In this document: piece by piece, positions 36,078-44,626 of the stretch
Position numbering within the stretch: the stretch's first letter is position 1
Layout: the number at the start of each line of letters is the position of its first letter
Assembly: GCA_017860455.1 (NCBI GenBank)
Contig: JAGDMF010000014.1
Coordinates: 1 to 55,134 of the forward strand
Origin: Bacteroidota bacterium
GTDB lineage: Bacteria > Bacteroidota > Bacteroidia > Bacteroidales > WCHB1-69
Reading direction: 5' to 3'
DNA length: 55,134 nucleotides
The notes under the pieces: generated by a model
Told to the model about the DNA's origin: nothing
Databases searched by the model: none
What the model saw: the letters and a program-made list of their open reading frames with translations, nothing else
Program-made: the position numbers and the translations under genes

Positions 36078-39000
36078 TTATTCCATTTTCATCAGCCAAA
36101 CAATCGCTGATTTGATATTATTGATGTTTTTAATAGTAAGCTGAGGTTTACTATTCACCATCTTCATTTCTACCTGAGGATGGTGTTTTTGCATGAAAGC
36201 TAGAATTCTGGAAAATTTTTCAGATTGGAAAAATGGAGCATCCATAATTCCGGTAAAATATCCGGTAAACTGTTTTTTCTTCAGAGTTACCCGATCGAAA
36301 TGGTTTTCAAGGGCTAATCTTCTTAATGGTACTATTTGTAAAAGGTCTTCAGTTTCATCAGGTAATGGACCAAAAATATCTAATAATTTAGAACGGAACT
36401 GATCTAATTCAGTATCTGATTTAATGGAATCCAATTCTTTATATAAACTCATCCGTTCACTAACACTACTTACGTAATCGGCAGGTAGCTGAAGCCCTAA
36501 ATCTGTTTCAATCAAACACTCCCGTTTGATGAGGTCTTCGTTATCGGCCATTTGGATTCCCATACCACTATCTTTGATTTCAATCATCGCTTCGTTGATG
36601 ATTTTCTGGTACATTTCAAATCCCATCTCACTGATAAACCCACTCTGTTCAGCACCCAAAATGTCTCCGGCTCCTCTGATGTCTAGGTCACGCATGGCAA
36701 TTTGAAATCCACTTCCGATATCTGAAAAATCTTCAATGGCTTTGAGCCTTTTTTTGGCAATATCGGTCAATATTTCCTTAGAGGGAACCATTAGATAGCA
36801 GAATGCCTGTTTGTTATTTCTACCTACACGTCCCCTCAGTTGATGCAATACATTAAGTGCAAAGTTTTGAGCATCATTGATGATCATGGTGTTGGCATTG
36901 GAGATGTCCAATCCGGATTCAATAATGGTAGTGGCAACCAAAACATCATAACGTCCATTCATAAAGTCGAGCATCACCTTTTCAAGAGCTTCCCCTTCCA
37001 TTTGGCCATGTCCAACAGCTACTTTTGCATCCGGAACCAACTCTTTGATCAAAGCTGATACTTCAAAAATATTCTGAATTTTATTATTGACAAAAAACAC
37101 CTGGCCGCCTCTGGACATCTCAAAAGAAACTGCATCACGAATCAACTCGTGATTGAAATTATGGATTTCTGTTTGAATAGGATGTCGGTTGGGTGGGGGA
37201 GTGTTGATTACTGAAATGTCGCGGACACCCATTAATGAAAACTGCAAAGTTCTAGGTATTGGGGTTGCAGACATGGTCATCGTGTCTATAGAAGTTTTCA
37301 TTTCCCGAATTTTCTCTTTGGCAGCAACGCCAAACTTTTGTTCTTCGTCAATGATCAGCAATCCTAAATCTTTAAATTCCACATCTTTACTTAGTAAGCG
37401 GTGGGTTCCGATAAGAATATCTATACGTCCGTTTTTAAGTTTTTCTAAAGTTTCTTTAACTTCCTTACTCGATTTAAAACGGTTGATATAATCTACGTTA
37501 CAGGGAAGTCCATTCATTCTTTCCCTAAAAGTATTGAAATGTTGGAAAGTGAGCACTGTTGTTGGGGCTAATATAGCTACTTGCTTGCTATCACATACCG
37601 CTTTGAATGCAGCACGAATCGCAATTTCCGTTTTTCCGAATCCCACATCGCCACAAACCAGACGATCCATAGGTCGATCACTCTCCATGTCCGCTTTTAC
37701 ATCGTTGGTGGTTTTTAGTTGATCGGGTGTATCTTCGTACATGAATGATGCTTCCAGTTCATTTTGCAGGTAGGAATCGGGTGAGTAAGCAAAGCCGGGT
37801 TTCGTTTTACGTTCGGCATAAAGCTTTACCAAGTCGATCACCAGTTCTTTAACACGACGTTTGGTTTTTTCTTTAGTGCGTTCCCAAGCACCAGATCCAA
37901 GTCGGTGAAGTGTTGGTGGCGCTCCATCCTTGCCGGTATATTTGGTCAGTTTATGTAAACCATGGATGCTAATATAGAGAGAATCCCCATCTTTGTAAGT
38001 TAAGCGGATCACCTCCTGCAATTTGCCATTAATCTCCATTTTTGCCAAACCTTCGTAAATGCCGATTCCATGATCGACATGTACTACAAAGTCGCCCTGT
38101 TGTAAATCGTATAACTCTTTCAAAGAGAAAGTTTCACTTTTTTTATAGCGATCGCGCACTACAAAACGGTGGTATTTTTCAAAAAACTGATGGTCAGAAT
38201 AGACACACAACTTCCCTTTTTCATCCCGGAATCCTTCGTGCAAAGTCTGGATTTCAGAAGTGAAAAGATGCTCTGCCTGATAGTTGGTATTATGCGTTTT
38301 ATTATAGTTTTCCAATAAATCGATCATAATCGATTGTATCCGCTCATGTTGGTTTGGATTTTCAGAAAGGAATACTGTTTCGTACCCATGTTCCAGGTTT
38401 TCCACCCATTCATCCAATAAATACTCAAAATTTTTATTGAAGTGGTGTTGTGGTTTTATATCAAAATCAAATTGACAGGTGGTCTCAATGGCATGAGAAC
38501 CATATTCTAATGTCTGATAATCAATTAAATGACGCAATAGAGTAGATCCATTGATGAAGTGTTCCGCAATTTGATCTTCTGTATAAACTTGTTCTGTTAA
38601 TTTGCGGATTTTAAAATCGATATAGGAATGGATTGTGGAGAGATCATTAACCCAGACTAAGGTTTCTTTAGATAAAAATTCAAAAAAAGATACTTTTTCC
38701 TCTTTATTCATTTTTGAAGTGATCGACGGCATGATATGGATTTGATCCACTTCTCTAATGGAAAGTTGCGTATTGGGATCAAAAACGCGGATCGATTGAA
38801 TGGTATCCCCTTCAAATTCAATACGGAAAGGATACTCTTCAGAATAAGAAAAAATATCGAAAATTCCACCCCGCCATGCGAACTGACCCGGTTCAAAGAC
38901 AAAATCTTCCGGTTTATACTCAAAACTATACAGATATTCTAAAAAAATGTCAGTTGGAACGATCTCAGTCCGTTTCACTTCAAAACGGTTTTCCATCAAA

Positions 39001-39404
39001 TAACCTGGTGAAATCATTTTCTCAGCAATCGCATCGGGGTAGGTGACCATGATTAAGGATTGCGATGAGGTGAGTAGTTTATCGATGATTTCGGACCGTA
39101 GTTTTAAGTTGGTAACATCGGTTTCATTCCAGTCAAAAAGCCTTGCAAAAGTGGCCGGTAAAAAGTGAACTGTTTTTTGAAATAACTCGTTATCAGTATC
39201 TTGTAGTAAAATTTCAAGATCATGATAGAAAAAAGCAGCTTGTTCTTTATCGGGAAGAATAAATAGGTGTTTATTACCGAGACGCAAAAAGGAGTACGCT
39301 GCGAGGAGTGCCTGTGAGGATCCTTGCAGTCCGGAAAGAGTGATCTTATTTTTTTGTTCAACCGCCTCAATAAAGGGGTCAAAGTCAGGGTGTTTGAAGT
39401 ACAT
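36078..39404 (-). CDS. mfd: Transcription-repair coupling factor
   Basis: 1108 residues from the ATG at 39404. The frame extends to 39506, but those codons are the GTAACAG microsatellite ('LLPVTCY' repeats) upstream of the -7 box, so the upstream start is rejected. Mfd displaces stalled RNA polymerase and recruits UvrA. Domains in order: UvrB-like N-terminal module (to about 320), the RNAP-interaction domain ('QQGDFVVHVDHGIGIYEGLA', 'YKDGDSLYISIHGLHKLTKY'), then a RecG-like translocase with Walker A 'CGDVGFGKTEIAIRAAF', 'LLIIDEEQKFG', 'TMSATPIPRTLQ', and helicase motifs 'VATTIIESGLDI' and 'QLRGRVGR'. A TRCF C-terminal domain is also present. Monocistronic with its own -7 box. Confidence 0.97.
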   Translation of the reverse strand: MYFKHPDFDPFIEAVEQKNKITLSGLQGSSQALLAAYSFLRLGNKHLFILPDKEQAAFFYHDLEILLQDTDNELFQKTVHFLPATFARLFDWNETDVTNLKLRSEIIDKLLTSSQSLIMVTYPDAIAEKMISPGYLMENRFEVKRTEIVPTDIFLEYLYSFEYKPEDFVFEPGQFAWRGGIFDIFSYSEEYPFRIEFEGDTIQSIRVFDPNTQLSIREVDQIHIMPSITSKMNKEEKVSFFEFLSKETLVWVNDLSTIHSYIDFKIRKLTEQVYTEDQIAEHFINGSTLLRHLIDYQTLEYGSHAIETTCQFDFDIKPQHHFNKNFEYLLDEWVENLEHGYETVFLSENPNQHERIQSIMIDLLENYNKTHNTNYQAEHLFTSEIQTLHEGFRDEKGKLCVYSDHQFFEKYHRFVVRDRYKKSETFSLKELYDLQQGDFVVHVDHGIGIYEGLAKMEINGKLQEVIRLTYKDGDSLYISIHGLHKLTKYTGKDGAPPTLHRLGSGAWERTKEKTKRRVKELVIDLVKLYAERKTKPGFAYSPDSYLQNELEASFMYEDTPDQLKTTNDVKADMESDRPMDRLVCGDVGFGKTEIAIRAAFKAVCDSKQVAILAPTTVLTFQHFNTFRERMNGLPCNVDYINRFKSSKEVKETLEKLKNGRIDILIGTHRLLSKDVEFKDLGLLIIDEEQKFGVAAKEKIREMKTSIDTMTMSATPIPRTLQFSLMGVRDISVINTPPPNRHPIQTEIHNFNHELIRDAVSFEMSRGGQVFFVNNKIQNIFEVSALIKELVPDAKVAVGHGQMEGEALEKVMLDFMNGRYDVLVATTIIESGLDISNANTMIINDAQNFALNVLHQLRGRVGRNNKQAFCYLMVPSKEILTDIAKKRLKAIEDFSDIGSGFQIAMRDLDIRGAGDILGAEQSGFISEMGFEMYQKIINEAMIEIKDSGMGIQMADNEDLIKRECLIETDLGLQLPADYVSSVSERMSLYKELDSIKSDTELDQFRSKLLDIFGPLPDETEDLLQIVPLRRLALENHFDRVTLKKKQFTGYFTGIMDAPFFQSEKFSRILAFMQKHHPQVEMKMVNSKPQLTIKNINNIKSAIVWLMKME

Positions 39405-39426
39405 TTGAGTGAATAGATTGAGGGTG

Positions 39427-39434
39427 CAAAAATA
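39427..39434 (-). promoter_or_regulatory. -7 box for mfd
   Basis: Minus strand TATTTTTG, 22 nt upstream of the chosen ATG. It places the start of transcription downstream of the microsatellite. Confidence 0.7.
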
Positions 39435-39443
39435 CAAAATAAA

Positions 39444-39505
39444 GTAACAGGTAACAGGTAACAGGTAACAGGTAACAGGTAACAGGTAACAGGTAACAGG
39501 TAACA
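39444..39505. repeat. 7-bp microsatellite (GTAACAG)n
   Basis: Almost nine perfect GTAACAG units directly upstream of the mfd promoter. Confidence 0.97.
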
Positions 39506-39507
39506 AT

Positions 39508-39573
39508 TATTTGCCTTTTGCCCTTCGCCCTTTGCCTAATTAGCACATTAGCACATTAGCACATTAGCACATT
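39508..39573. repeat. GCCTTTTGCCCTTCGCC word followed by (AGCACATT)n
   Basis: A pyrimidine word similar to 20093-20188 joins four units of an 8-bp repeat TTAGCACA. On the minus strand the repeat supplies the last codons ATG TGC TAA of the FMN-reductase gene. The same word order (…TTTGCCTATTAGCACATT) occurs at 20176-20195. Confidence 0.9.
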
Positions 39574-40196
39574 CTCTTTCCTAATTCAAGTGCTTTGGCA
39601 CAATCTTCCACAAAAACGGTTTCTCTTCGTTTGAGTCTTTTCTGCCCATCGAAGTAGGTCATGGCGTATTTGTTGTAATCATCAAACTGATAAGTTGCTG
39701 TGGATACGAGTGTTTCGCATTTTCCAAATACACGCTTCATGATTTTTTGATTGTATTTGAAAAGTTTTTTGTAGCCAACGAGTGGTAATGCAAATCCCGG
39801 TACATTCATGGTATAGATAAAAGCAGTATTGATTTTTTTACCGAAATTGGATGGTTTTCCTTCGTAGGAAGTGTAGGGGAAAAATAATCTTTCCATAAAA
39901 GATTTCATCTCACCTGAAACGGAAGTGAAATAGATAGGTGATCCTAAAATGAGGGCATCACACTCCACAATTTTTTGAAGAATCGGTTCCAGTTCATCTT
40001 TCATGGCACATTTTCGAAGGTTGCTCCCTTTTAATTTACAGGCAAAGCAGCTGGTGCACCCTTTAAAGTTGATATCGTACAGATTAATCAGTTCGGTTTC
40101 AGCACCTTTCTCTTTTGCCCCTTCGAGGCATTTCTGTAGGAGTATATGCGTATTCCAGTTTTTTCTGGGACTTCCATTAATGGCGATAATTTTCAT
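39564..40196 (-). CDS. NADPH-dependent FMN reductase/iron-sulfur flavoprotein-like
   Basis: 210 residues, flavodoxin-like fold with the FMN phosphate loop 'INGSPRKNWNTHIL' (about residues 6-19) and 'GSPIYFTSVSGEMKSFMERL' (about 87-106). A Cys cluster C47-x2-C50-x2-C53-x9-C63 ('CTSCFACKLKGSNLRKC') matches, with a somewhat longer last spacing, the compact [4Fe-4S] motif of iron-sulfur flavoproteins. It probably shuttles electrons or reduces quinones/FMN in the cytoplasm; the partner is unknown. It has its own -7 box at 40223. The C-terminal 'MC' and stop codon come from the AGCACATT tandem repeat, so the end of the protein may have been rewritten by repeat DNA. Confidence 0.85.
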   Translation of the reverse strand: MKIIAINGSPRKNWNTHILLQKCLEGAKEKGAETELINLYDINFKGCTSCFACKLKGSNLRKCAMKDELEPILQKIVECDALILGSPIYFTSVSGEMKSFMERLFFPYTSYEGKPSNFGKKINTAFIYTMNVPGFALPLVGYKKLFKYNQKIMKRVFGKCETLVSTATYQFDDYNKYAMTYFDGQKRLKRRETVFVEDCAKALELGKRMC

Positions 40197-40222
40197 AGGA
40201 TGTTATTATTTAAAATTTGTTG

Positions 40223-40230
40223 CAAAAATA
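40223..40230 (-). promoter_or_regulatory. -7 box for the FMN reductase gene
   Basis: Minus strand TATTTTTG, 26 nt before the ATG at 40196. Just beyond it (40235-40270) is a degenerate AATTAGCA word repeat. Confidence 0.7.
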
Positions 40231-40410
40231 TGAAAATTAGCAAATTGGTAAATTAGCAAATTAGCAAATGATGAAAATGGAACTCCGTGGTTAAATTCTA
40301 AAGAAAATAAAAATTAAAATACAATTATTCAAATCAACTGATCAACATTGAAAGGAGTTTTAAGTTGCGATAATTTTAAATACAAAAATTCGTTATGTTT
40401 TTAAAATGTG

Positions 40411-40418
40411 TATTTTTG
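40411..40418 (+). promoter_or_regulatory. -7 box for the 30-residue ORF
   Basis: TATTTTTG on the plus strand, 18 nt before the ATG at 40437. Confidence 0.6.
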
Positions 40419-40436
40419 TACGTTAAAAAATAAACC

Positions 40437-40529
40437 ATGAATCACGGAAAAGCGACTTGTGAGGTTTTAAAATATATTCCCGATCCACTTCCTATTGATT
40501 CAGTTATTTACAGTAACGATTCGCTATAG
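40437..40529 (+). pseudogene. 30-residue ORF, likely N-terminal remnant of a larger gene
   Basis: 'MNHGKATCEVLKYIPDPLP' then 'IDSVIYSNDSL' and TAG. It has a canonical -7 box and ATG spacing. The first 12 residues resemble the N-terminus of small Bacteroidota proteins starting 'MNKGKATCKVLKEIR', which continue into a Cys-rich region missing here. After the stop comes low-complexity GTCCGTTGTCCGTAGTC DNA. I therefore read it as a truncated gene that kept its promoter; a true short peptide is possible. Nothing else coding is seen in 40197-40577. Confidence 0.45.
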
Positions 40530-40577
40530 TCCGTTGTCCGTAGTCTGAAGTCTCTTTTTTAAATTACCACGAATGAA

Positions 40578-41234
40578 TTATTTAACTTCAATAGGATTTC
40601 CTAAAAATTTGGGGTCAACCCCAAAAATAAGATCTAATATGGTTTTTACTCTTGCAAATTTTTCTCTCATCTGGGTTTTAAAACCATAATATTTTTGAAC
40701 ATCTTTTGCATTAAATCCTACTGCTTTAATACCTTTGTGTTGGGCAATAAAGAGGGCTCTTTCATTATGAAACTTCTGAGAAATAATGGTAATACTATTT
40801 TGTCCGAAAATCTTTTTGCATCTTACGATGGAATCTAAAGTTCTAAATCCTGCATAATCCAGAATTATTTTTTCTGCAGGAATTCCCTTAGATATTAAAT
40901 CATTTTTTATGGTTGTAGGTTCATCATACTCTTTTCTTGAATTATCCCCACTTACGATTACAAAATCAATTTTTCCTGCTTTATACAATGAAACCGTAGC
41001 ATCAATTCTGTTTTGATAATATTGATTGATTGTTTTATTGGATAAATACTTTGAAGTTCCTAATAGCAACCCAACTTTGTTGTGGGGAATTTGTTCAGAT
41101 GAACCATAAAGGTTTTTTTTAGTGCTGTTTTTAATAATTTTATTTGAAATGGGGATAGATAGAATAGCTATAATGATTCCAAAAAAGAGAATTCTTTTAA
41201 TCCATTTTTTAAATTTTTTTCTTTTTAATTTCAT
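40578..41234 (-). CDS. SanA/YdcF-like DUF218 protein
   Basis: 218 residues. One N-terminal membrane segment (about 14-35, 'ILFFGIIIAILSIPIS') after a very basic start, then a DUF218 domain facing the periplasm: 'VGLLLGTSKYLSN' (about 54), 'RIDATVSLYKAGKIDFVIVSGDN' (about 76-98), 'NDLISKGIPAEKIILDYAGFRTLDSI' and 'ITIISQKFHNERALFIAQHKGI'. This order and length match SanA of enterobacteria, linked to envelope integrity and vancomycin exclusion; the biochemical activity is unsettled. It has a -7 box at 41271 and no operon partner. Confidence 0.88.
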   Translation of the reverse strand: MKLKRKKFKKWIKRILFFGIIIAILSIPISNKIIKNSTKKNLYGSSEQIPHNKVGLLLGTSKYLSNKTINQYYQNRIDATVSLYKAGKIDFVIVSGDNSRKEYDEPTTIKNDLISKGIPAEKIILDYAGFRTLDSIVRCKKIFGQNSITIISQKFHNERALFIAQHKGIKAVGFNAKDVQKYYGFKTQMREKFARVKTILDLIFGVDPKFLGNPIEVK

Positions 41235-41270
41235 TTTTTAATTTTTAATCTCATTCAATTTACCTGGATA

Positions 41271-41278
41271 CAAAAATA
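41271..41278 (-). promoter_or_regulatory. -7 box for the SanA-like gene
   Basis: Minus strand TATTTTTG, 36 nt before the ATG at 41234. Confidence 0.65.
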
Positions 41279-41319
41279 AGAAAAATTAGCAAATTAGTAA
41301 ATTAACAAATGAATAATTA

Positions 41320-41362
41320 AGTCTTTCGTCTTTTGTCTTTCGTCCTTTGTCCTTAGTCCTAA
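41320..41362. repeat. GTCTTTCGTCCTTTGTCC word repeat
   Basis: Degenerate GTCYTTYGTC words; similar tracts occur at 44356-44381, 50704-50739 and about 54930. The remainder of 41279-41460 is AT-rich, with CACAGAGTTTCACAGTG-type words and no gene. Confidence 0.6.
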
Positions 41363-41461
41363 AAATAACACAGAGTTTCACAGTGTTAATAAGAGTTTTA
41401 TGGAGTTAGTTTAAACTGAATTTTAAAAATTTAAACTCAGTGAAACACATTCTGACTCTAA

Positions 41462-41525
41462 AAAACTCTGTGGTTTATTTTTTAAAATTAATAAGCCACG
41501 AATTCAAGAATTTATTACGAATGAT
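41462..41525. repeat. Interspersed 3'-flank repeat, copy 1
   Basis: ACTCTGTGGTTTATTTTTTA, then AATTAATAAGCCACGAATTCA, then a degenerate end. The same order is found at 44396-44460 with a few changes. This copy runs into the arr gene: the stop codon TAA and the last Ser codon lie in its 'TTACGAAT' end. Confidence 0.7.
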
Positions 41526-41958
41526 TTTTCATCAAACTTATTGCTTCTTTCATTCCTGACACTTGTTCATGAGTGTGACTTTGCCATATCGTGACTTCGC
41601 CAATAACTCTGAACGGATGAATTGACCTGTATGATTTCGTTGGATTTCCGGGGATTTTTTTGTCCGTTAAATCGGGATCATTTTCGATTTCACCTGTTGG
41701 TTCGACCAGATAGATCCTTTCCCGACCTTCACCTACTGATAGTTCAGCTCCCCAGATGGCTGCATCTAATGTTTCGGTTAAATAAATATATTGTGATTTT
41801 TGATTTTGCTCATAATTGGATAAAAATCCAACTTTTATCAAATCTCCAAGTTTCAAATCAGCCTTCGTTCCATGGAAATAGGTTTTTGCAAAAACGGTAG
41901 CACTTCGATTTATATTTGTTTGCTCTAATTGATTTTCAACTCTTTGATTTGGTTCCAT
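41515..41958 (-). CDS. arr: Rifampin ADP-ribosyltransferase
   Basis: 147 residues, the normal Arr length (about 140-150). Arr transfers ADP-ribose from NAD+ to rifamycins and inactivates them. The family pattern is easy to see: 'TYFHGTKADLKLGDLIKVGF' (His29), 'QYIYLTETLDAAIWGAELSVG', 'RIYLVEPTGEIENDPDLTDKKIPGNPTKSYRS', then 'FRVIGEV'. These align in order with the integron-borne Arr-2 type enzyme. An N-terminal extension of about 20 polar residues precedes the core. It has its own -7 box at 42000 and stands alone; no integrase or cassette site is visible. The 3' end overlaps an interspersed repeat. Confidence 0.92.
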   Translation of the reverse strand: MEPNQRVENQLEQTNINRSATVFAKTYFHGTKADLKLGDLIKVGFLSNYEQNQKSQYIYLTETLDAAIWGAELSVGEGRERIYLVEPTGEIENDPDLTDKKIPGNPTKSYRSIHPFRVIGEVTIWQSHTHEQVSGMKEAISLMKNHS

Positions 41959-41999
41959 AAAATGTTAAAGTAAGCGTGACTGAAAACTTATGAATAAAG

Positions 42000-42007
42000 C
42001 AAAAATA
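42000..42007 (-). promoter_or_regulatory. -7 box for arr
   Basis: Minus strand TATTTTTG, 41 nt before the ATG at 41958. Confidence 0.65.
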
Positions 42008-42082
42008 TAAAAAAATTTATTTTATAAAAATACAGGGTTATGTCAATTTTTTTTAAACCGACTATTTTATTAAAAATTTTAA

Positions 42083-42090
42083 TATATTTG
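42083..42090 (+). promoter_or_regulatory. -7 box for the fibronectin/T9SS protein
   Basis: TATATTTG followed by CATC; 49 nt before the ATG at 42140. Confidence 0.7.
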
Positions 42091-42139
42091 CATCGATAAT
42101 AATCTGTTAAAAAATATTTTAGAATTAAAATAAAAAATT

Positions 42140-44317
42140 ATGAAAAAATTATTTATCCTTTTTGTTTATTGCCTATTAACATTAAATATTTATGCTCAAT
42201 GTCCGGCACCTACCAATTTGAATGCATCAAATATCAGTTTAACATCTGCCCAAATCAATTGGAGTTATTCAACACCTGTAACAAATTTCCGTGTTGAATA
42301 TGGTGATATTTGGGGTTTAGATTGGCATGTAGTTTATACTACAAGTACAAATATTATATTAACACAATTAGATCCTGCTACTGAATATTCGGTAGGAATA
42401 AAGGCATATTGTTTATCTGGAGAAAGTTCAGATTATAGTAATGAATTAAATTTTAACACCCTTTGTAATCCAATACCTGTAAGCTCTTTTAGTACAGTTA
42501 CATTTGGATTGACTCCTCCTGATGCATGCTGGGAGCTTAAATATGGTGTGTTGCCTCCAACTGGAAACGCAATTTTGACAAATACTGAAGTTGGATGGAC
42601 AACTTCTGTCCAAAGTCCTAGTAATACCACAATGATAAATTTATATACGGATACTTGTAATTACTGGTTAATTTCTCCACCAGTGAATTTAGGTTCTGGC
42701 TCAGCATCATATCAATTAGAATTTCAGTTATCCAAATACTTTTACGGGATGAATCCATCAGGCTATTTAGAACAATCTCCAAATGCAAGATTTGCAATTC
42801 TAATATCATCTGATAACGGTCAAACCTGGAATAATAACGGAATTTTGCAAGAGTGGAATAACACAACAGGAACACCTTTTAATACTATCTCAAACAATCT
42901 TCAAACATATTATATTCCCATTATAAATCCGAACACTTTGCAACCTTATACAGGAAATGTTAGGTTTGCTTTTTATGCTTATGAAAATGATTCTTCATTG
43001 ATTTATGATAATGTAATTGAACTGGACAATTTTAATATAATACCCTTTAATGGGTGCATTCGTCCCTCCAATTTAACATCTTCAAACTATTCTTCAAATG
43101 GGATGACTTTAAATTGGGTTGAAAATGGATCTGCATCTCAATGGCAAATCAAATACGGATTAACTGGTTTCTCACCAACAACCTCTGGAAGCACAATAAC
43201 AACTAATAACAATGTTTATACATTTTCAAATTTGATTCAATCTACTACCTATGATTTTTATGTTAGGTCAGTTTGTGGGTCAAATACATTTAGTCCGTGG
43301 TCATTAATTCATACTGCTTCTACAATTTGCCCTCCTTATACAATTCCATATTTTGAATCGGTAACTCAATCTTATATGCCTGCATGTTGGACGCAAACCT
43401 ATTCAGGAACTATTGCAGAAAATGTTTGGAGTGTTGGTGAGATAGGGACTTTTCCACCCTATTCTTATGCATTTAGATCTGCTGCATTACCGGGAATTGG
43501 AATCTCAAGATTAATTTCTCCTCCCATTAATTTTGACAATATCACAGATCCCATGTTAACTTTTAATCAAATTTGTTATGACATGTTAGGTGTTACAAAT
43601 TTGAAAATTCAAACCAGTTCCGATTTGATCAATTGGATTGATCAACCCTATTCATATACACATACCACTCCTATGTATACTTCTGTTGAAACATTTCCAC
43701 TTACCGTCAGCCCTGGAATCAATTATATTGCTTGGGTTATTGATGGAGATATTCAACGAATAAGTTGGGTTGTAAAATATATAATGATAACGGATTCTTA
43801 CCCTTGTTTCCCCCCTAGCAGTATTTATGTAAATCCTAATTATGGAACTGTCAGTTGGATTCCTGAAGGATCAGAAAATTCCTGGATTCTTGAGTATAAA
43901 TTGGCAAGTGCATCTACTTGGAATGTAATACCATTAGATACGAATGTTTATACTATTTCCGGGTTACAAAGCTTAACTAATTATGAAGTCAGAGTAAAAT
44001 CAGTGTGCGATAGCAGTCAAAGTGCATATTCAAATATTATTCCATTTACTACTTCTGGAATAGAAGAATCTACATCAGATAACTTTGTTGAAGTATTCCC
44101 CAACCCGACAAATTCTGAAGTCAATATCAATATTAATAATGATCAATATCAAATTTTAAATGGTGAAATATTCGATATTTATGGTAAATTTATTCAAGAT
44201 TTACAACTTAAAAATGGGAGAAATCTAATAAATTTCTCATCCTATTTGCCGGGTGTTTATTTTGTTAAAATTAATACCGATAAAGGATCTTTTATCAAGA
44301 AAATTGTTAAAAATTAA
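42140..44317 (+). CDS. Secreted fibronectin type III / choice-of-anchor J protein with T9SS domain
   Basis: 725 residues. Signal peptide to about residue 19 (…LLTLNIYAQ). Layout: FN3 domain ('CPAPTNLNASNISLTSAQINW', about 20-110); a jelly-roll segment with 'PPDACWELKYG' and an 'ISSDNGQTWN' strand (about 115-300); FN3 ('CIRPSNLTSSNYSSNGMTLNW', about 308-395); a second jelly-roll beginning 'CPPYTIPYFESVTQSYMPACW' (about 396-560), typical of choice-of-anchor J/MAM-like domains; a third FN3; and a T9SS type A C-terminal domain from 'VEVFPNPTNSEVNI' to 'IKKIVKN'. No protease or hydrolase domain is seen, so adhesion or surface binding is inferred. Own promoter; monocistronic. Confidence 0.87.
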   Translation: MKKLFILFVYCLLTLNIYAQCPAPTNLNASNISLTSAQINWSYSTPVTNFRVEYGDIWGLDWHVVYTTSTNIILTQLDPATEYSVGIKAYCLSGESSDYSNELNFNTLCNPIPVSSFSTVTFGLTPPDACWELKYGVLPPTGNAILTNTEVGWTTSVQSPSNTTMINLYTDTCNYWLISPPVNLGSGSASYQLEFQLSKYFYGMNPSGYLEQSPNARFAILISSDNGQTWNNNGILQEWNNTTGTPFNTISNNLQTYYIPIINPNTLQPYTGNVRFAFYAYENDSSLIYDNVIELDNFNIIPFNGCIRPSNLTSSNYSSNGMTLNWVENGSASQWQIKYGLTGFSPTTSGSTITTNNNVYTFSNLIQSTTYDFYVRSVCGSNTFSPWSLIHTASTICPPYTIPYFESVTQSYMPACWTQTYSGTIAENVWSVGEIGTFPPYSYAFRSAALPGIGISRLISPPINFDNITDPMLTFNQICYDMLGVTNLKIQTSSDLINWIDQPYSYTHTTPMYTSVETFPLTVSPGINYIAWVIDGDIQRISWVVKYIMITDSYPCFPPSSIYVNPNYGTVSWIPEGSENSWILEYKLASASTWNVIPLDTNVYTISGLQSLTNYEVRVKSVCDSSQSAYSNIIPFTTSGIEESTSDNFVEVFPNPTNSEVNININNDQYQILNGEIFDIYGKFIQDLQLKNGRNLINFSSYLPGVYFVKINTDKGSFIKKIVKN

Positions 44318-44355
44318 TACGTTGATCCAACCATTTTAAAGAACGATACGCTCTA

Positions 44356-44460
44356 GTCTTTTGTCCTTCGTCCTTTGTCTGTGATGTTACACTGTGGAAC
44401 TCTGTAGTTTATTTTTTAATTAATAAGCCACGAATTCAGGAATTATAAAACGAATAATTT
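44356..44460. repeat. GTCCTTCGTCC word and 3'-flank repeat, copy 2
   Basis: 44356-44381 is a GTCCTTYGTC word. 44396-44460 repeats the block at 41462-41525 (ACTCTGTAGTTTATTTTTTA, then ATTAATAAGCCACGAATTCA). It follows the 3' end of the FN3 gene; the AT-rich remainder to 44530 holds nothing I recognise. Confidence 0.7.
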
Positions 44461-44535
44461 ACCCATAATTTATCCAATAATAATTTGCTATTTGCTTATT
44501 TTCACATTAGCTTATTCCAAAACAGTGTTCTAATA

Positions 44536-44626
44536 CCCAAAACCCAAAACCCAAAACCCAAAACCCAAAACCCAAAACCCAAAACCCAAAACCCAAAACC
44601 TAAAACCCAAAACCTAAAACCCAAAA
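44536..44626. repeat. 7-bp microsatellite (CCCAAAA)13
   Basis: Thirteen units of CCCAAAA, two with a C to T change (CCTAAAA). The minus-strand recQ gene ends inside it: codons for the final Gly-Phe and the stop TAG (44614-44616) are repeat sequence, the TAG coming from a CCTAAAA variant. Confidence 0.97.

Noticed and set aside
39405-39506. Longer start for mfd
   Set aside because: Codons are the GTAACAG microsatellite and lie upstream of the -7 box; the ATG at 39404 matches family length.
44536-44626. CCCAAAA array as a telomere-like end
   Set aside because: It is internal, overlaps the recQ stop and is only one of several word arrays; resemblance to ciliate telomeres is accidental.
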